Below are positions 63,571 through 64,000 of a stretch of 64,000 bases of DNA, in pieces. The stretch is from Enterococcus gallinarum NBRC 100675 (lineage in GTDB: Bacteria; Bacillota; Bacilli; Lactobacillales; Enterococcaceae), in the NCBI RefSeq assembly GCF_001544275.1, contig NZ_BCQE01000013.1, positions 1 to 64,000 of the forward strand, in the 5' to 3' direction. Under the pieces are notes generated by a model. That model saw only the letters and a program-made list of their open reading frames with translations. It had not been told where the DNA came from and made no database searches. Every line of letters begins with the position of its first letter. The stretch's first letter is position 1. The translations under genes and the position numbers were made by a program.

Positions 63571-63962
63571 AAGAAGGTCTGTAAATAGAGCATGACAACA
63601 TTCCATAATGAGCAGATGCCAGCAACCGCTCCGAGGTTGTAAGCCGTGAGCAACTGTTTGCTGGATCATTCGCAAGAATCAATTGGTAAAAAAACCAATT
63701 GATTCTTTTTTTGTTCGTAAAAGGCCCCATTTTATTCAAACTCTATGCCCCATCAATACGAACTGTCTAAAAGCTATCTTCAGGTGACATGCAATGAATC
63801 TTCTAATCAAGGAGTCGTGATTGATAAACTGGAAGGGAAGGGCAACAAACTTAGTTGATTTCCTAGGATATTCCTCGTGGGTGCAAGATATGCACCCCAT
63901 TTTTGTAAACGGATACGCTATACTATGGATACAATCAAACTTGGCCAAGGGAGATTAAAAAA
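63571..63962 (+). other. 392-base intergenic region after GH65
   Basis: Contains a hairpin CCAGCAA (63619) / TTGCTGG (63658), the terminator at 63676-63712, and a stem GGGTGCA (63879) / TGCACCC (63891) followed by CATTTTTG. An open frame of 37 codons starts at ATG 63745 but has no ribosome binding site. A TGCTATACT-like -10 region near 63917-63924 precedes the next gene. No recognised gene. Confidence 0.5.
63676..63712 (+). terminator. Terminator of the GH65 gene
   Basis: GAATCAATTGGT (63676-63687) pairs perfectly with ACCAATTGATTC (63694-63705), loop AAAAAA, followed by seven T. Confidence 0.92.
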
Positions 63963-64000
63963 ATGGATAATAATCGATTGAATTTTATTTATAAGCTGAA
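63963..64000 (+). CDS. Start of a gene running out of the window (function unknown)
   Basis: ATG 63963 is preceded by AAGGGAGA at good spacing and stays open for the 12 codons visible (begins MDNNRLNFIYKL). Too short to identify. Confidence 0.5.
   Translation, partial: MDNNRLNFIYKL

Noticed and set aside
63745-63858. 37-codon open frame after GH65
   Set aside because: Codon content looks plausible but there is no ribosome binding site or recognisable family; kept only as a note in the intergenic entry.

Overview
The window reads as a chromosomal segment of a low-to-moderate GC Firmicute of the order Lactobacillales, most likely an Enterococcus with plant-associated carbohydrate metabolism. 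This is inferred from strong GGAGG ribosome binding sites, sigma-A type promoters, CcpA (cre-like) boxes, mannose-family PTS and ROK/LacI/RpiR/GntR regulators, and protein sequences that look enterococcal. The species cannot be fixed from sequence alone. I see no rRNA, tRNA, CRISPR array, insertion sequence, integrase or phage gene.

Layout. (1) 187-7837: complete kdpFABCDE potassium operon ending in a strong terminator. (2) 8108-18426: a divergent RpiR repressor and a long operon with a 6-phosphogluconate-dehydrogenase-like protein, a D-2-hydroxyacid dehydrogenase, a GldA-like dehydrogenase, a mannose-family PTS (EIIC, EIID, EIIB, an unusual M28-like membrane protein, EIIA), mannonate dehydratase, KDPG aldolase and a HAD phosphatase. 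It looks like a sugar-acid route in which the PTS may replace KDG kinase. (3) 18744-23105: a LacI regulator with GH1 glucosidase, then an AraC regulator with an EamA transporter. (4) 23302-27611: xylR and divergent xylB-xylA with three XylR operator-like sites.

(5) 27852-45628: a large plant-oligosaccharide locus. It holds a GH1 phospho-beta-glucosidase, a YesN response regulator, a ROK kinase, GH31 alpha-xylosidase, GH43 beta-xylosidase, the YesM kinase and YesL (opposite strand), an LplB/LplC/LplA type ABC importer without ATPase, an SGNH esterase, GH29 alpha-fucosidase and an alpha/beta-hydrolase esterase. With xylBA next door, the best reading is uptake and intracellular breakdown of acetylated, fucosylated xyloglucan or related xylo-oligosaccharides. 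A four-unit tandem array of about 112 bp repeats with hairpins lies between the yesN and ROK genes.

(6) 45862-50838: a LacI repressor with two identical 18-bp operators, nucleoside hydrolase, a DcuC-family transporter, a GNAT protein and ribokinase, i.e. nucleoside salvage for ribose. (7) 50967-58731: a GntR/LacI-type repressor and an operon with an ABC importer (again no ATPase), GH76 and GH125 mannosidases and a ROK fructo/mannokinase, which fits uptake of alpha-1,6-manno-oligosaccharides. (8) 58903-63570: an aldo-keto reductase, a cytosine-deaminase-like amidohydrolase and a divergent GH65 disaccharide phosphorylase. A further gene begins at 63963 and leaves the window.

All functions are assigned by reading motifs and recalling families; no database search was run.
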